A stretch of DNA of 64,000 nucleotides from Chitinimonas viridis (GTDB lineage: Bacteria; Pseudomonadota; Gammaproteobacteria; Burkholderiales; Chitinimonadaceae): assembly GCF_030409555.1 (NCBI RefSeq), contig NZ_JAUFPU010000018.1:765686-829685 (forward strand). The letters are read 5' to 3'. Made by a program: the position numbers and the translations under genes. The stretch's first letter is position 1. Each line of letters begins with the position of its first letter. The notes under the pieces are model-generated. The model was not told the DNA's origin. It searched no databases and worked only from the letters and a program-made list of their open reading frames with translations. Shown here piece after piece: positions 1 through 9,636 of this stretch.

Positions 1-36
1 TATTCACCTGTCATCAAACCACTAAGGAGAGCTTCA

Positions 37-1890
37 ATGACACAGAACAAGCGCGTGGGTGCGACACGGATTGCCCTGCTCGCCCTCGCGGTAGCCGGTG
101 CGCTGCATGGCGAGGCCGCCACCCGTATCGACCTGGGCCAGAATGTACAACGCGATGGCGCATTGGCTTCGGCCGATCTGCGAGCCACCCAACACAGCAT
201 GGCTACCGCCGACGGCGGTCGCAAGATCAAGTATCAGCAGTACTACCAAGGCGTACGGGTATGGGGCGAAGCCGCACCCGTGGCCCATTTTGCCAAGCAG
301 GGCAATGGCCTGGTCTCCAGCACGCCGACATTCAGCACCGGCGTAGTGGTGGACGGCATCGCCGCCGACCTGCCGTCGGCCCAGCCGCGCATGAGCAAGA
401 ACGATATCCAGAAACTGGTGCGCATACTGGCTACCCGCCAGGGCCTGATGGCCAACCGCGCTGAACTGGAGCAGGCCGAACTGCTGGTGCGCCTGGATGA
501 AAAGAGCCGCGCCCAACTGGTCTACATCGCCTCGCTGCATATTCCTGGCGATGAGCCCACCAGCCCCACCTTCATGCTGGATGCCAACACCGGCGCCGTA
601 CTGATGAGCTGGGACAGCCTGGCCCACCGCGACGCGCACGGCCCTGGCGGCAATGAGAAGGTCGGCAAGTACATGTATGGCAAGGACTACAAGGCTCTGG
701 ACATCACCCAGGACTGCCGCTTCGATAGCGAGAATGTCACCACCATCGACCTGAAGAACGGCACGGCCAGCATCACTGCGCCCTACCAGATGGCCAGCTG
801 CCCAGCCACCGGCACCCCGGTGAACGACTACCGCACCATTAACGGCGCCTACTCGCCGGTCAATGATGGCCATTACTTCGGTAACGTCATCTTCAATATG
901 TACCGCGACTGGTACAACACCCGCCCGCTGACCCAAAAGCTGAAGGTGCGCGTGCACTACGGCAATGGTTATGAGAACGCCTTCTGGAACGGCGACAGCA
1001 TGACCTTCGGCGATGGCGCCACCCGCTTCCATCCGCTGGTGTCGCTGGGCGTGATGGCCCACGAAGTGAGCCATGGCGTGACCACCCAAAGCTCGGGCCT
1101 GATCTACCGTGGCATGTCGGGCGGCATGAACGAAGCCTTCTCCGATATCGCTGCCATGGTGTCCGAGCAGTACATGTACGGCAAGCCAACCTGGCTGATC
1201 GGCGGCGAGATCGTCAAGGGCGGCGCTGACAAGGCCCTGCGCTACATGGCCGAGCCGGAGAAGGATGGCAAGTCCATCGGCCACGCCAGCAAGTTCACCG
1301 ACAAGCTCAACGTGCACTACAGCAGCGGTGTCTATAACAAGGCCTTCTACACCCTGGCCACCACCAGCGGCTGGGATGCCCGCAAGGCATTCGACATCTT
1401 CCTGGGCGCCAACCGCCTGTACTGGAAGGCCAACAGCACCTTCAACGAAGGCGCTTGCGGTGTGATCCAGGCTGCGCGTGACAAGGCCTACAACACGGCC
1501 GACGTGATTGCCGCCTTCGACAAGGTCGGCGTGCGCTGCGATGGCACCACCCCGCCCGAGCCGCCCACTGGTGGCAGCCCCGTTGCACTGAAGAGTGGTA
1601 CGGCCGTCACCGGCATCAGCATCAACGCTGCCGGCAAGCAGGTCTACACCATCGAAGTGCCGGCCAATGCCCGCTTCCTGGCCGTGCGTGCCGGTAGTGG
1701 CAGCGGCAATGCCAACCTCTACGCCAAGTTCGGCAGCGAACCCAGCAAGAGCAGCAGCGATGCCAAGTCCGAAGGTAGCGCCAATGCCGAAGCCCTGGTG
1801 ATACCGCAGCCCAAGGCCGGTCGTTACTACGTGTTGCTGGATGCCCCGGCTGCCGTTGCTGGCGCCTCGGTCATCGCCATCGCCCGTTGA
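37..1890 (+). CDS. Secreted M4 (thermolysin-type) zinc metalloprotease, copy 1
   Basis: Predicted secreted neutral endopeptidase of 617 residues. The N-terminus is a Sec signal peptide (basic start, hydrophobic stretch to about residue 27). It is followed by an FTP/PepSY-type propeptide to about residue 205, recognisable from KYQQYYQGVRVWGEA and the LDANTGAVLMSWD segment. The catalytic domain has HEVSH at residues 342-346, the third zinc ligand E366 in GGMNEAFSD (the same 24-residue spacing as thermolysin) and the transition-state histidine H427 in HYSSGVYNKAFY. Residues from about 520 to the end resemble a bacterial pre-peptidase C-terminal (PPC) domain, usually removed during maturation. 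The start has a good AAGGAG site. An astacin-type protease gene follows 34 bp later, probably in the same operon. A close paralogue lies at 7768-9609. Confidence 0.95.
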   Translation: MTQNKRVGATRIALLALAVAGALHGEAATRIDLGQNVQRDGALASADLRATQHSMATADGGRKIKYQQYYQGVRVWGEAAPVAHFAKQGNGLVSSTPTFSTGVVVDGIAADLPSAQPRMSKNDIQKLVRILATRQGLMANRAELEQAELLVRLDEKSRAQLVYIASLHIPGDEPTSPTFMLDANTGAVLMSWDSLAHRDAHGPGGNEKVGKYMYGKDYKALDITQDCRFDSENVTTIDLKNGTASITAPYQMASCPATGTPVNDYRTINGAYSPVNDGHYFGNVIFNMYRDWYNTRPLTQKLKVRVHYGNGYENAFWNGDSMTFGDGATRFHPLVSLGVMAHEVSHGVTTQSSGLIYRGMSGGMNEAFSDIAAMVSEQYMYGKPTWLIGGEIVKGGADKALRYMAEPEKDGKSIGHASKFTDKLNVHYSSGVYNKAFYTLATTSGWDARKAFDIFLGANRLYWKANSTFNEGACGVIQAARDKAYNTADVIAAFDKVGVRCDGTTPPEPPTGGSPVALKSGTAVTGISINAAGKQVYTIEVPANARFLAVRAGSGSGNANLYAKFGSEPSKSSSDAKSEGSANAEALVIPQPKAGRYYVLLDAPAAVAGASVIAIAR

Positions 1891-1924
1891 TGCCGTCAAG
1901 AACCCCTAACCGGACTAGCCCAAC

Positions 1925-3802
1925 ATGAAAGCTCCCTACTCCATCCTGGCCGCCTCGGTAGCCGCTGCCCTGCTCAGCACCGGCGCATTCGCCGCCGCTG
2001 GCGACAATCCCGAACTGGAACTGCCGCGCCGCGTGCAGACCGCCACTGCCACCATCCAGGGCACCAATACCCAGATGACCTACACGGTCGTCAACGGCAT
2101 GGCCCTGCTGGGTGACATTGCCCTGGGCCGCCACGAAGACATCCAGCGCACCGGCATTCCGCCGCTGTTCGTGGGTGACTGGACCAAGCCGGTGTCGTCG
2201 CAACGCGGCGCCACTGCCCAGGACAACCACTTCAAGAGCGCCACCCGCTGGCCCAACAACACCCTGTACTACACCTTCGACCCGGTGCTGACTCAGAAGA
2301 AGCGCGACGTCATCATCGCCGGCATGAAGCTGATCACCGACAAGACTGCCATCAAGTTTGTCGAGCGTACCAACCAGCCCAACTACGCCAAGTTCACCTC
2401 CTCCGGTGGCTGCTGGGCCTATGCCGGCATGAAGGGCGGCGAACAGCCGATCTCCATCGGTGATGGTTGCGAGAAGGCCGGCGTGGTAGCCCATGAAATC
2501 ATCCACACCCTGGGTTGGATGCATGAGCATATGCGCCCGGATCGCGACAACTACGTGACCGTGTTCGAAGAGAATATCTCCGATACCCTCAAGAGCCAGT
2601 TCACCAAGTTGCGCGCCGACCAAGTCGATTCGACCGGCAGCTACGATATCGACTCGGTGATGCACTACCCCACCTGGGCCTTCAGCAAGAACCAGAAGCC
2701 CACCATCCTGCCCAAGGACAGCAGCGTCGACCCCAAGCGCCTGGGTCAGCGTAACGACCTCAGCCCTGGCGATGTGGCCTCGCTGAAGCAGTTCTACCCT
2801 GGCGATAGCGGCACGGTGGATCTGAAGATCGCCCTGTCGGCCCTGGAACTGCAACTGGACCAGGACAAGAGCGGTTCGCTGACGCTGGACGTAGCCGGTA
2901 GCGAAGCCGAGCTCAAGGGCCTGAAGCTGGAAGCCACCTCGGACAACAGCTCGGTGATCACCAGCAGCGGCGTGGTGTTCGGCGCCGGCATGGGCAACCA
3001 GCGCACCCTGCGCATCACCCCGGTGGCCAAGGCCTACGGCGTGGCCAATGTGACCGTGCGGGCCATTACCGCCAGCGGCAAGGAGGCCAAGGCCACCTTC
3101 AAGCTGACCGTGGTGAAGGATCCGAACGGCGGCGGCGGCAACGGTGGTGGTAATGGTGGCGGCAACGGCACAGAAAAGCCCTATGACAAGGCCGGCAAGT
3201 ACCGTGGCGGTGATCGCGTCAGCTTCGAAGGCAAGGTTTACGAGCTGACCGTGATCGTCAAGGGCCAGAAGGTCACCAACTACTACATCTTCGGTTCGAT
3301 GTGCCTGCCCGCCAGCTGCTCGGCCGAGAAGCAAGGCAACTACGGTGGCCTGACCTTCTACTGGTCGGTGGTCGGTGACAGCGGTGGCGGCGGTGGTCAG
3401 CCCAAGCCTGTTTGCGACACCGTGCTCGATACCCAGCGCAGCTACCAGATTGCCACGGCCGGTCAGCGTAAAGCACTGGTTGCCATGGCCGATGTGGCCG
3501 GCGCACCTGCCATCCTGTGGCAGGACGGCGGTGCCCAACGCTGGCAGCTGCAACGCAATGGCGAAGGCTTCTACAGCCTGGTAAGCCCCGCCGCCAAGCT
3601 GGCGCTGGAAGCCACCGGCACCGAACTGGTAGTGGCCAATGCCTCGGCCAATGCCAGCCAGCAGTTCTGCCCCAAGGCCAGCGGTTCGGCCTACCAGCTG
3701 GTATCCCGCCAAAGCGGCCGTGGTATCGGTGTTGCTAGCGAGGCCGATGGCGCCGCTGTCACACCGGCTGCTGCGTCCAACTGGCTGCTGACCGCACAGT
3801 AA
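1925..3802 (+). CDS. Secreted M12A (astacin-type) metalloprotease with carbohydrate-binding tail, copy 1
   Basis: Predicted secreted zinc endopeptidase of 625 residues with a Sec signal peptide (cleavage near AFA-AAG). The astacin signature HEIIHTLGWMHEHMRPD begins at H190 (ligands H190, H194, H200; catalytic E191), and the Met-turn SVMHYP has M246 and the tyrosine ligand Y249. After the catalytic domain comes an Ig-like module (about residues 295-398) similar to the repeats of the nearby collagenase, then a Gly/Asn linker, a module resembling chitin-binding CBM5/12 (YRGGDRVSFEGKVYE) and a ricin-type beta-trefoil-like C-terminus. This modular tail suggests binding to glycosylated or chitinous substrate; that is inference. 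No clear ribosome binding site precedes the ATG, so translation may be coupled to the upstream M4 gene. Confidence 0.92.
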   Translation: MKAPYSILAASVAAALLSTGAFAAAGDNPELELPRRVQTATATIQGTNTQMTYTVVNGMALLGDIALGRHEDIQRTGIPPLFVGDWTKPVSSQRGATAQDNHFKSATRWPNNTLYYTFDPVLTQKKRDVIIAGMKLITDKTAIKFVERTNQPNYAKFTSSGGCWAYAGMKGGEQPISIGDGCEKAGVVAHEIIHTLGWMHEHMRPDRDNYVTVFEENISDTLKSQFTKLRADQVDSTGSYDIDSVMHYPTWAFSKNQKPTILPKDSSVDPKRLGQRNDLSPGDVASLKQFYPGDSGTVDLKIALSALELQLDQDKSGSLTLDVAGSEAELKGLKLEATSDNSSVITSSGVVFGAGMGNQRTLRITPVAKAYGVANVTVRAITASGKEAKATFKLTVVKDPNGGGGNGGGNGGGNGTEKPYDKAGKYRGGDRVSFEGKVYELTVIVKGQKVTNYYIFGSMCLPASCSAEKQGNYGGLTFYWSVVGDSGGGGGQPKPVCDTVLDTQRSYQIATAGQRKALVAMADVAGAPAILWQDGGAQRWQLQRNGEGFYSLVSPAAKLALEATGTELVVANASANASQQFCPKASGSAYQLVSRQSGRGIGVASEADGAAVTPAAASNWLLTAQ

Positions 3803-3895
3803 AGCGGTCTGGACTCGCCTCGTTCCCGGTTCGTCCTCCTCTGCGAACCCACTGGGCGGGTCCTTCTCTCCCCTTTTTTCTCCTCATGCATCCTT

Positions 3896-3920
3896 GGGCC
3901 ACTTCTGTGGCCCTTTTTTT
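3896..3920 (+). terminator. Intrinsic terminator of the first protease pair
   Basis: A perfect 7-bp stem, GGGCCAC/GTGGCCC with a TTCT loop, is followed directly by seven T residues. It lies about 95 bp after the astacin-type stop codon and should end the M4-M12A transcript. Confidence 0.9.
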
Positions 3921-4172
3921 GCCCGCTCAAAAAGCCGGGGCACGCAGATGAGAAAAACCAGGGGAGCGGCGGCGGCAGGCAACAGCGCAGCCCTGCAGCA
4001 GGCCAATGCCGGCGCGGCGAACATCAGTGTGAATAATATACAACGGAGCCGGACGGCTGGATGGGGAGCAGGCTGCAAGCCTTGTCAATGCTGGCTTTGC
4101 AGCTTGTCTATAACCCTGATCGGGTAAACGGAGCTTGCAAAACAGCGCGACCGTTCGTCCCAAAATATGACA

Positions 4173-4217
4173 ATGTCATTGACATGATCTTGGTGATACG
4201 TGAGTATAACCTCACGT
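4173..4217 (+). promoter_or_regulatory. Two palindromes overlapping a possible collagenase promoter
   Basis: ATGTCATTGACAT (4173-4185) is a perfect 6+1+6 palindrome that contains TTGACA, a consensus -35 hexamer. ACGTGAG-TATAAC-CTCACGT (4198-4217) is a perfect 7-bp inverted repeat whose spacer TATAAC resembles a -10 hexamer. The -35 to -10 spacing would be 20 bp, longer than the usual 17, as in some activator-dependent promoters. The arrangement suggests operator sites over the promoter; the regulator is unknown. Confidence 0.45.
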
Positions 4218-4375
4218 CATAACAATGCGCGAGCTATTCGCGCCTCGAAATCCCGTTTGCATACATGAATTTGCAGACAAACAGGGTCCGGATGCCTGCC
4301 CGGACCATGCCGTGGGTGACGAGATCTGCAATCCCAGGGAGCAGGCACAAAGGACGCCGTGAGCACGACGCAATA

Positions 4376-4398
4376 AAGACGTCGGCCGGGGACGTCTT
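4376..4398 (+). promoter_or_regulatory. Leader hairpin just upstream of the collagenase start
   Basis: AAGACGTC (4376-4383) and GACGTCTT (4391-4398) form a perfect 8-bp stem with a 7-nt GC-rich loop in the presumed 5' untranslated region. There is no T run, so it is not an intrinsic terminator. It may affect mRNA stability or ribosome access. Confidence 0.4.
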
Positions 4399-4432
4399 CC
4401 CAAACATGTATACAAAGGATGCAATAGAGAAA

Positions 4433-7400
4433 ATGGCTTTCAAACACGCCAAGCCTGCGCTTGCCCTGGTGGCCGCCGCAGTCAGCAGTTGCTTTATCAC
4501 CGCCAACGCCGCCAGCTTGCTGGCACCCGCCCAGAGCAATATGCCGGTGGAGCCGCAAGAAGCGGTCGTCGGCACGGCCACCCGTACCGACCCCAGCCCG
4601 ACCAGCGATCCACGCATGATGGAACGCCGGCCGCTGCTGAAGTCCATGATGGCCGACACCAACTGTAATGATTCGGCCTTCGGTACCGCCCAGGGCGCTG
4701 CCCTGGTGAGCCTGATCAAGTCGTCCACCACCAATTGCGTGAATGGTCTGTTCAGCCTGACTGGCAGCAATGCCCGCAATACCTTCAACGAAGCCAAGAT
4801 CATCACGGCACTGGAAGAACTGGGCCGCTTGGGTGCACGTTACGATGGCAGCAACAAGGACAGCATCCATCAGGTTGTGTTGTTCCTGCGCGCCGGCTAC
4901 TACGTGCAGTACTACCACGAGAAGGATGTGGGCGCTTACGGCCCGGCCGTCAAGGCAGCCCAGCAGAAGGCCCTGGATGCCTTCTTCGGCAACAAGGCTA
5001 TCTACACGGTCTCGCCCGACAACGGCAAGATCCTGGGCGAAGCCATCATCTTCATCGACAGCGCGGAAGAGAACGCCCGCTACATGCCGCTGATGAAGCA
5101 GATGCTCAATAGCTTTGGCGATGCCCAGCTGAAGGACAATTCGGTTCGCAACGCCTACAACAGCATCTTCAGCGTGTATTTCCGTGGCCACCAGAATGCC
5201 GATTTCCAGGCCCTGGTAAAGGCTGACGGCAGCTACGCCACCGTCCTGCACGACTTCTACCGTCGCCAGTTCAAGCTGCGCGGCACCGGTTCCGAGTTCA
5301 TGCTGGCCAACGCCGCCCGCGAGCTGGCCCGTTTCCTCAAGTATCCAGAGCGCAAGGCCGAAGTACAGCCCCTGCTGCGCGGCATGATCACCGACAACCC
5401 CATCAAGGGCGCCGGCTCCAGCATCTGGGCGGCCGCCGTGGATGGCGCAACCTATTACGACGGCAGCAACTGCAGCTACTACGGCACCTGTAACTACAAG
5501 GAAGACCTGAAGGCTGCCATCCTGCCGATTACCCACAAGTGCGGCCCCACCGTGACCATCCGCGCCCAGGAGATGAGCGCCGAGCAGTTGGCCAACTCCT
5601 GTGATGTGCTGTCCAAGGAAGAGAAGCTGTTCCACTACGGCACCTTTGGCAACACCGACCCGCTGGCCAGCCCGCCGGTGGCAAACGACAACAACACCAG
5701 CCTCGAAGTGGTGGTGTTCGACGACTACAACAATTACAACACCTACGCCGGCACGCTGTTCGGCATCAGCACCGACAACGGTGGCATGTATCTGGAAGGC
5801 AACCCGTCCAAGCCTGGCAACCAGGCTCGCTTCATCGCCCATGAAGCCTCGTGGAAGCGCCCGACCTTTGAAGTGTGGAACCTGCAGCACGAATACATCC
5901 ACTACCTCGATGCCCGCTACAACCTGGAAGGCGACTTCGGCAAATCCAACAAGTACGAAACCACTTGGTGGGGTGAGGGCGTTGCTGAGTATCTGTCCTA
6001 TCAGAACAACTACAGCGCAGCGATAGACGAAGGCCGCAAGAACACCTACAAGCTGAGCACCATCTTCAAGAACAACTACAGCATGGCCGATTACAGCAAT
6101 CGCGCCTATCGCTGGGGCTACCTGGCCGTGCGCTTCATGTACGAGCGCCAGCGGGCCGATCTGGAGAGCCTGCTGAGCAACACCCGCAGCGGCGACTACG
6201 CCAGCTACACCACCAAGCTGGCCAGCATGGGCGCCCGCCACGATGCCGAGTTCGCCCAGTGGCTGACCACGGTCGGCACCGGCGGTGAATTTGTCGGTGG
6301 CAAGCCCTTTGGCCCCAGCGGCAGCAATACCGCCCCGCAGCTGAATGGCCTGCGCGATGTCAGCAGCAATGTCGGCCAAGCCATCCCGGCCCTGAGCTTT
6401 ATCGTGGCCGACAAGGAAACCGCTTCCGGTGAACTGAAGGTCACCGCCGTCGCCAGCGACAGCAGCCTGATCCCTGCCAGCGGCCTGATCCTGGGCGGCA
6501 GCAATGGCCAGCGCACGCTGACCATCAACCCGGCAGCCGGCAAGAGTGGCGAGGCCACCGTGACGGTGACCGTGTCGGACGGCAAGCTCAGCAGCCAGAG
6601 CAGCTTCAAGGTCAAGATCGTGGCCGTGGCAGGCAACACCGCACCGCAGCTGAGTGGCCTTGCCAATGTCAGCACCAAGCTGGGCCAGGCCATACCCGCC
6701 ATGCGCTTCAGCGTGACCGACAAGGAAACCGCTGCCGGTGAACTGAAGGTCACGGCCGTCGCCAGCGACAGCAGCCTGATCCCTGCCAGCGGCCTGATCC
6801 TGGGCGGCAGCAATGGCCAGCGCACCCTGAGCATCGCCCCGGCAGCCGGCAAGACCGGCGAGACCACCGTGACGGTGACCGTGTCGGACGGCAAGCTCAG
6901 CAGCCAGGCCAGCTTCAAGGTCACCATCGCGGCTGGCGCCGTCAACACCGCGCCGCAACTGAGCGGCCTGGTGGATATCGCCGCCAAGCTGGGCCAGGCC
7001 ATACCCGCCATGCGCTTCAGCGTGGCCGACAAGGAAACCGCCGCCAGCCAGCTCAAGGTCACGGCCGTCGCCAGCGACAGCAGCCTGATCCCCGCCAGCG
7101 GCCTGATCCTGGGCGGCAGCGATGGCCAGCGCACCCTGAGCATCATCCCGGCAGCCGGCAAGACGGGCGAAAGCACTGTCACCGTGACGGTCTCGGATGG
7201 CGCCCTGAGCAGCCAGTCCAGCTTCAAGGTCAAGCTGTCGGCCGATGGTTCCACCTGCCCGGTCGAGCGCAAGGATTCGCTCAACGACGGCTGCGTGCGC
7301 ACCAATATCGGCAGCAACTACTCGGCCTGGTACTGGATATACGTGCCGCAAGGCACCACCAGGCTGACCCTGACCACCAGCGGTGGCGAGGGCAATGCCG

Positions 7401-7579
7401 ACATGTTCGTGAAGAGCCGCAACTGGCCGTCGCCGACTGACCACGACGCCCAGTCCAGCAACCCCGGCAACAACGAGCAGGTGGTGATAGAGAACCCGCA
7501 AGGGCGCACCTACTACCACATCCAGTTGCAAGCCAAGCAGAGCTTCAAGGGGCTTTCCCTCAGCGCCAAGCTGAACTAA
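4433..7579 (+). CDS. Secreted M9 (Vibrio-type) collagenase with three tandem Ig-like repeats
   Basis: Predicted extracellular collagen-degrading metalloprotease of 1048 residues. Upstream in-frame starts exist at 4265 and 4406, but ATG 4433 places a typical signal peptide (MAFKHAKPALALVAAAV...ANAA) at the N-terminus. The zinc site is HEYIH at residues 486-490, followed by E515 in WWGEGVAEYLSY, the pattern of M9 collagenases. A collagenase activator-like N-terminal half precedes it. Three near-identical 103-residue repeats start at about residues 632, 735 and 838 with NTAPQL, and a PPC-like domain ends the protein. It sits between the two M4-M12A pairs and has its own long leader. Related Ig-like modules occur in both astacin-type neighbours. 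Confidence 0.93.
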   Translation: MAFKHAKPALALVAAAVSSCFITANAASLLAPAQSNMPVEPQEAVVGTATRTDPSPTSDPRMMERRPLLKSMMADTNCNDSAFGTAQGAALVSLIKSSTTNCVNGLFSLTGSNARNTFNEAKIITALEELGRLGARYDGSNKDSIHQVVLFLRAGYYVQYYHEKDVGAYGPAVKAAQQKALDAFFGNKAIYTVSPDNGKILGEAIIFIDSAEENARYMPLMKQMLNSFGDAQLKDNSVRNAYNSIFSVYFRGHQNADFQALVKADGSYATVLHDFYRRQFKLRGTGSEFMLANAARELARFLKYPERKAEVQPLLRGMITDNPIKGAGSSIWAAAVDGATYYDGSNCSYYGTCNYKEDLKAAILPITHKCGPTVTIRAQEMSAEQLANSCDVLSKEEKLFHYGTFGNTDPLASPPVANDNNTSLEVVVFDDYNNYNTYAGTLFGISTDNGGMYLEGNPSKPGNQARFIAHEASWKRPTFEVWNLQHEYIHYLDARYNLEGDFGKSNKYETTWWGEGVAEYLSYQNNYSAAIDEGRKNTYKLSTIFKNNYSMADYSNRAYRWGYLAVRFMYERQRADLESLLSNTRSGDYASYTTKLASMGARHDAEFAQWLTTVGTGGEFVGGKPFGPSGSNTAPQLNGLRDVSSNVGQAIPALSFIVADKETASGELKVTAVASDSSLIPASGLILGGSNGQRTLTINPAAGKSGEATVTVTVSDGKLSSQSSFKVKIVAVAGNTAPQLSGLANVSTKLGQAIPAMRFSVTDKETAAGELKVTAVASDSSLIPASGLILGGSNGQRTLSIAPAAGKTGETTVTVTVSDGKLSSQASFKVTIAAGAVNTAPQLSGLVDIAAKLGQAIPAMRFSVADKETAASQLKVTAVASDSSLIPASGLILGGSDGQRTLSIIPAAGKTGESTVTVTVSDGALSSQSSFKVKLSADGSTCPVERKDSLNDGCVRTNIGSNYSAWYWIYVPQGTTRLTLTTSGGEGNADMFVKSRNWPSPTDHDAQSSNPGNNEQVVIENPQGRTYYHIQLQAKQSFKGLSLSAKLN
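6326..7240 (+). repeat. Three tandem 309-bp repeats inside the collagenase gene
   Basis: The units begin near 6326, 6635 and 6944, exactly 309 bp apart, and encode Ig/PKD-like modules with the core ASDSSLIPASGLILGGS. Long stretches are identical at DNA level between units, so copy number could change by recombination without breaking the frame. Confidence 0.9.
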
Positions 7580-7767
7580 GCCCAGGCGGGCGCGGCCCTG
7601 ACGGGGCGTGCCCGCTGTTGTACAGCGCGACTATCCAGCGCATCGGATGTTCGCCTGACGGTGCGTCTGTCAGGGCTTGCCCTCGCAACGCATCGTCCTC
7701 CCTGGCAAGGAGCCAGGACAGCCCAGCCATACCTGACTGGAACGCATAAACAACAAAGGCAAAATGC

Positions 7768-9609
<1,842 letters not shown>

Positions 9610-9636
9610 TATCGCGCAGTATCCAAGGAATAACAG

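Larger units (their letters stand above)
3921..4432. other. Long intergenic region ahead of the collagenase gene
   Basis: About 510 bp without a convincing gene. Short open frames on both strands have no recognisable protein features. The right half carries two perfect palindromes (4173-4217) and a leader hairpin (4376-4398), annotated separately, so this is best read as the regulatory region and 5' leader of the collagenase gene. Confidence 0.6.

Noticed and set aside
4290..4400. Possible c-di-GMP-I (GEMM) riboswitch in the collagenase leader
   Set aside because: GCACAAAGGACG and GACGCAATAAAG vaguely recall GEMM motifs, but the conserved tetraloop receptor and stem pairings cannot be formed.
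4217..7531. 1104-codon open frame on the minus strand opposite the collagenase
   Set aside because: It mirrors the GC-rich coding strand, has repetitive Gly/Ala/His-rich composition without domains, and overlaps a clear metalloprotease gene throughout.
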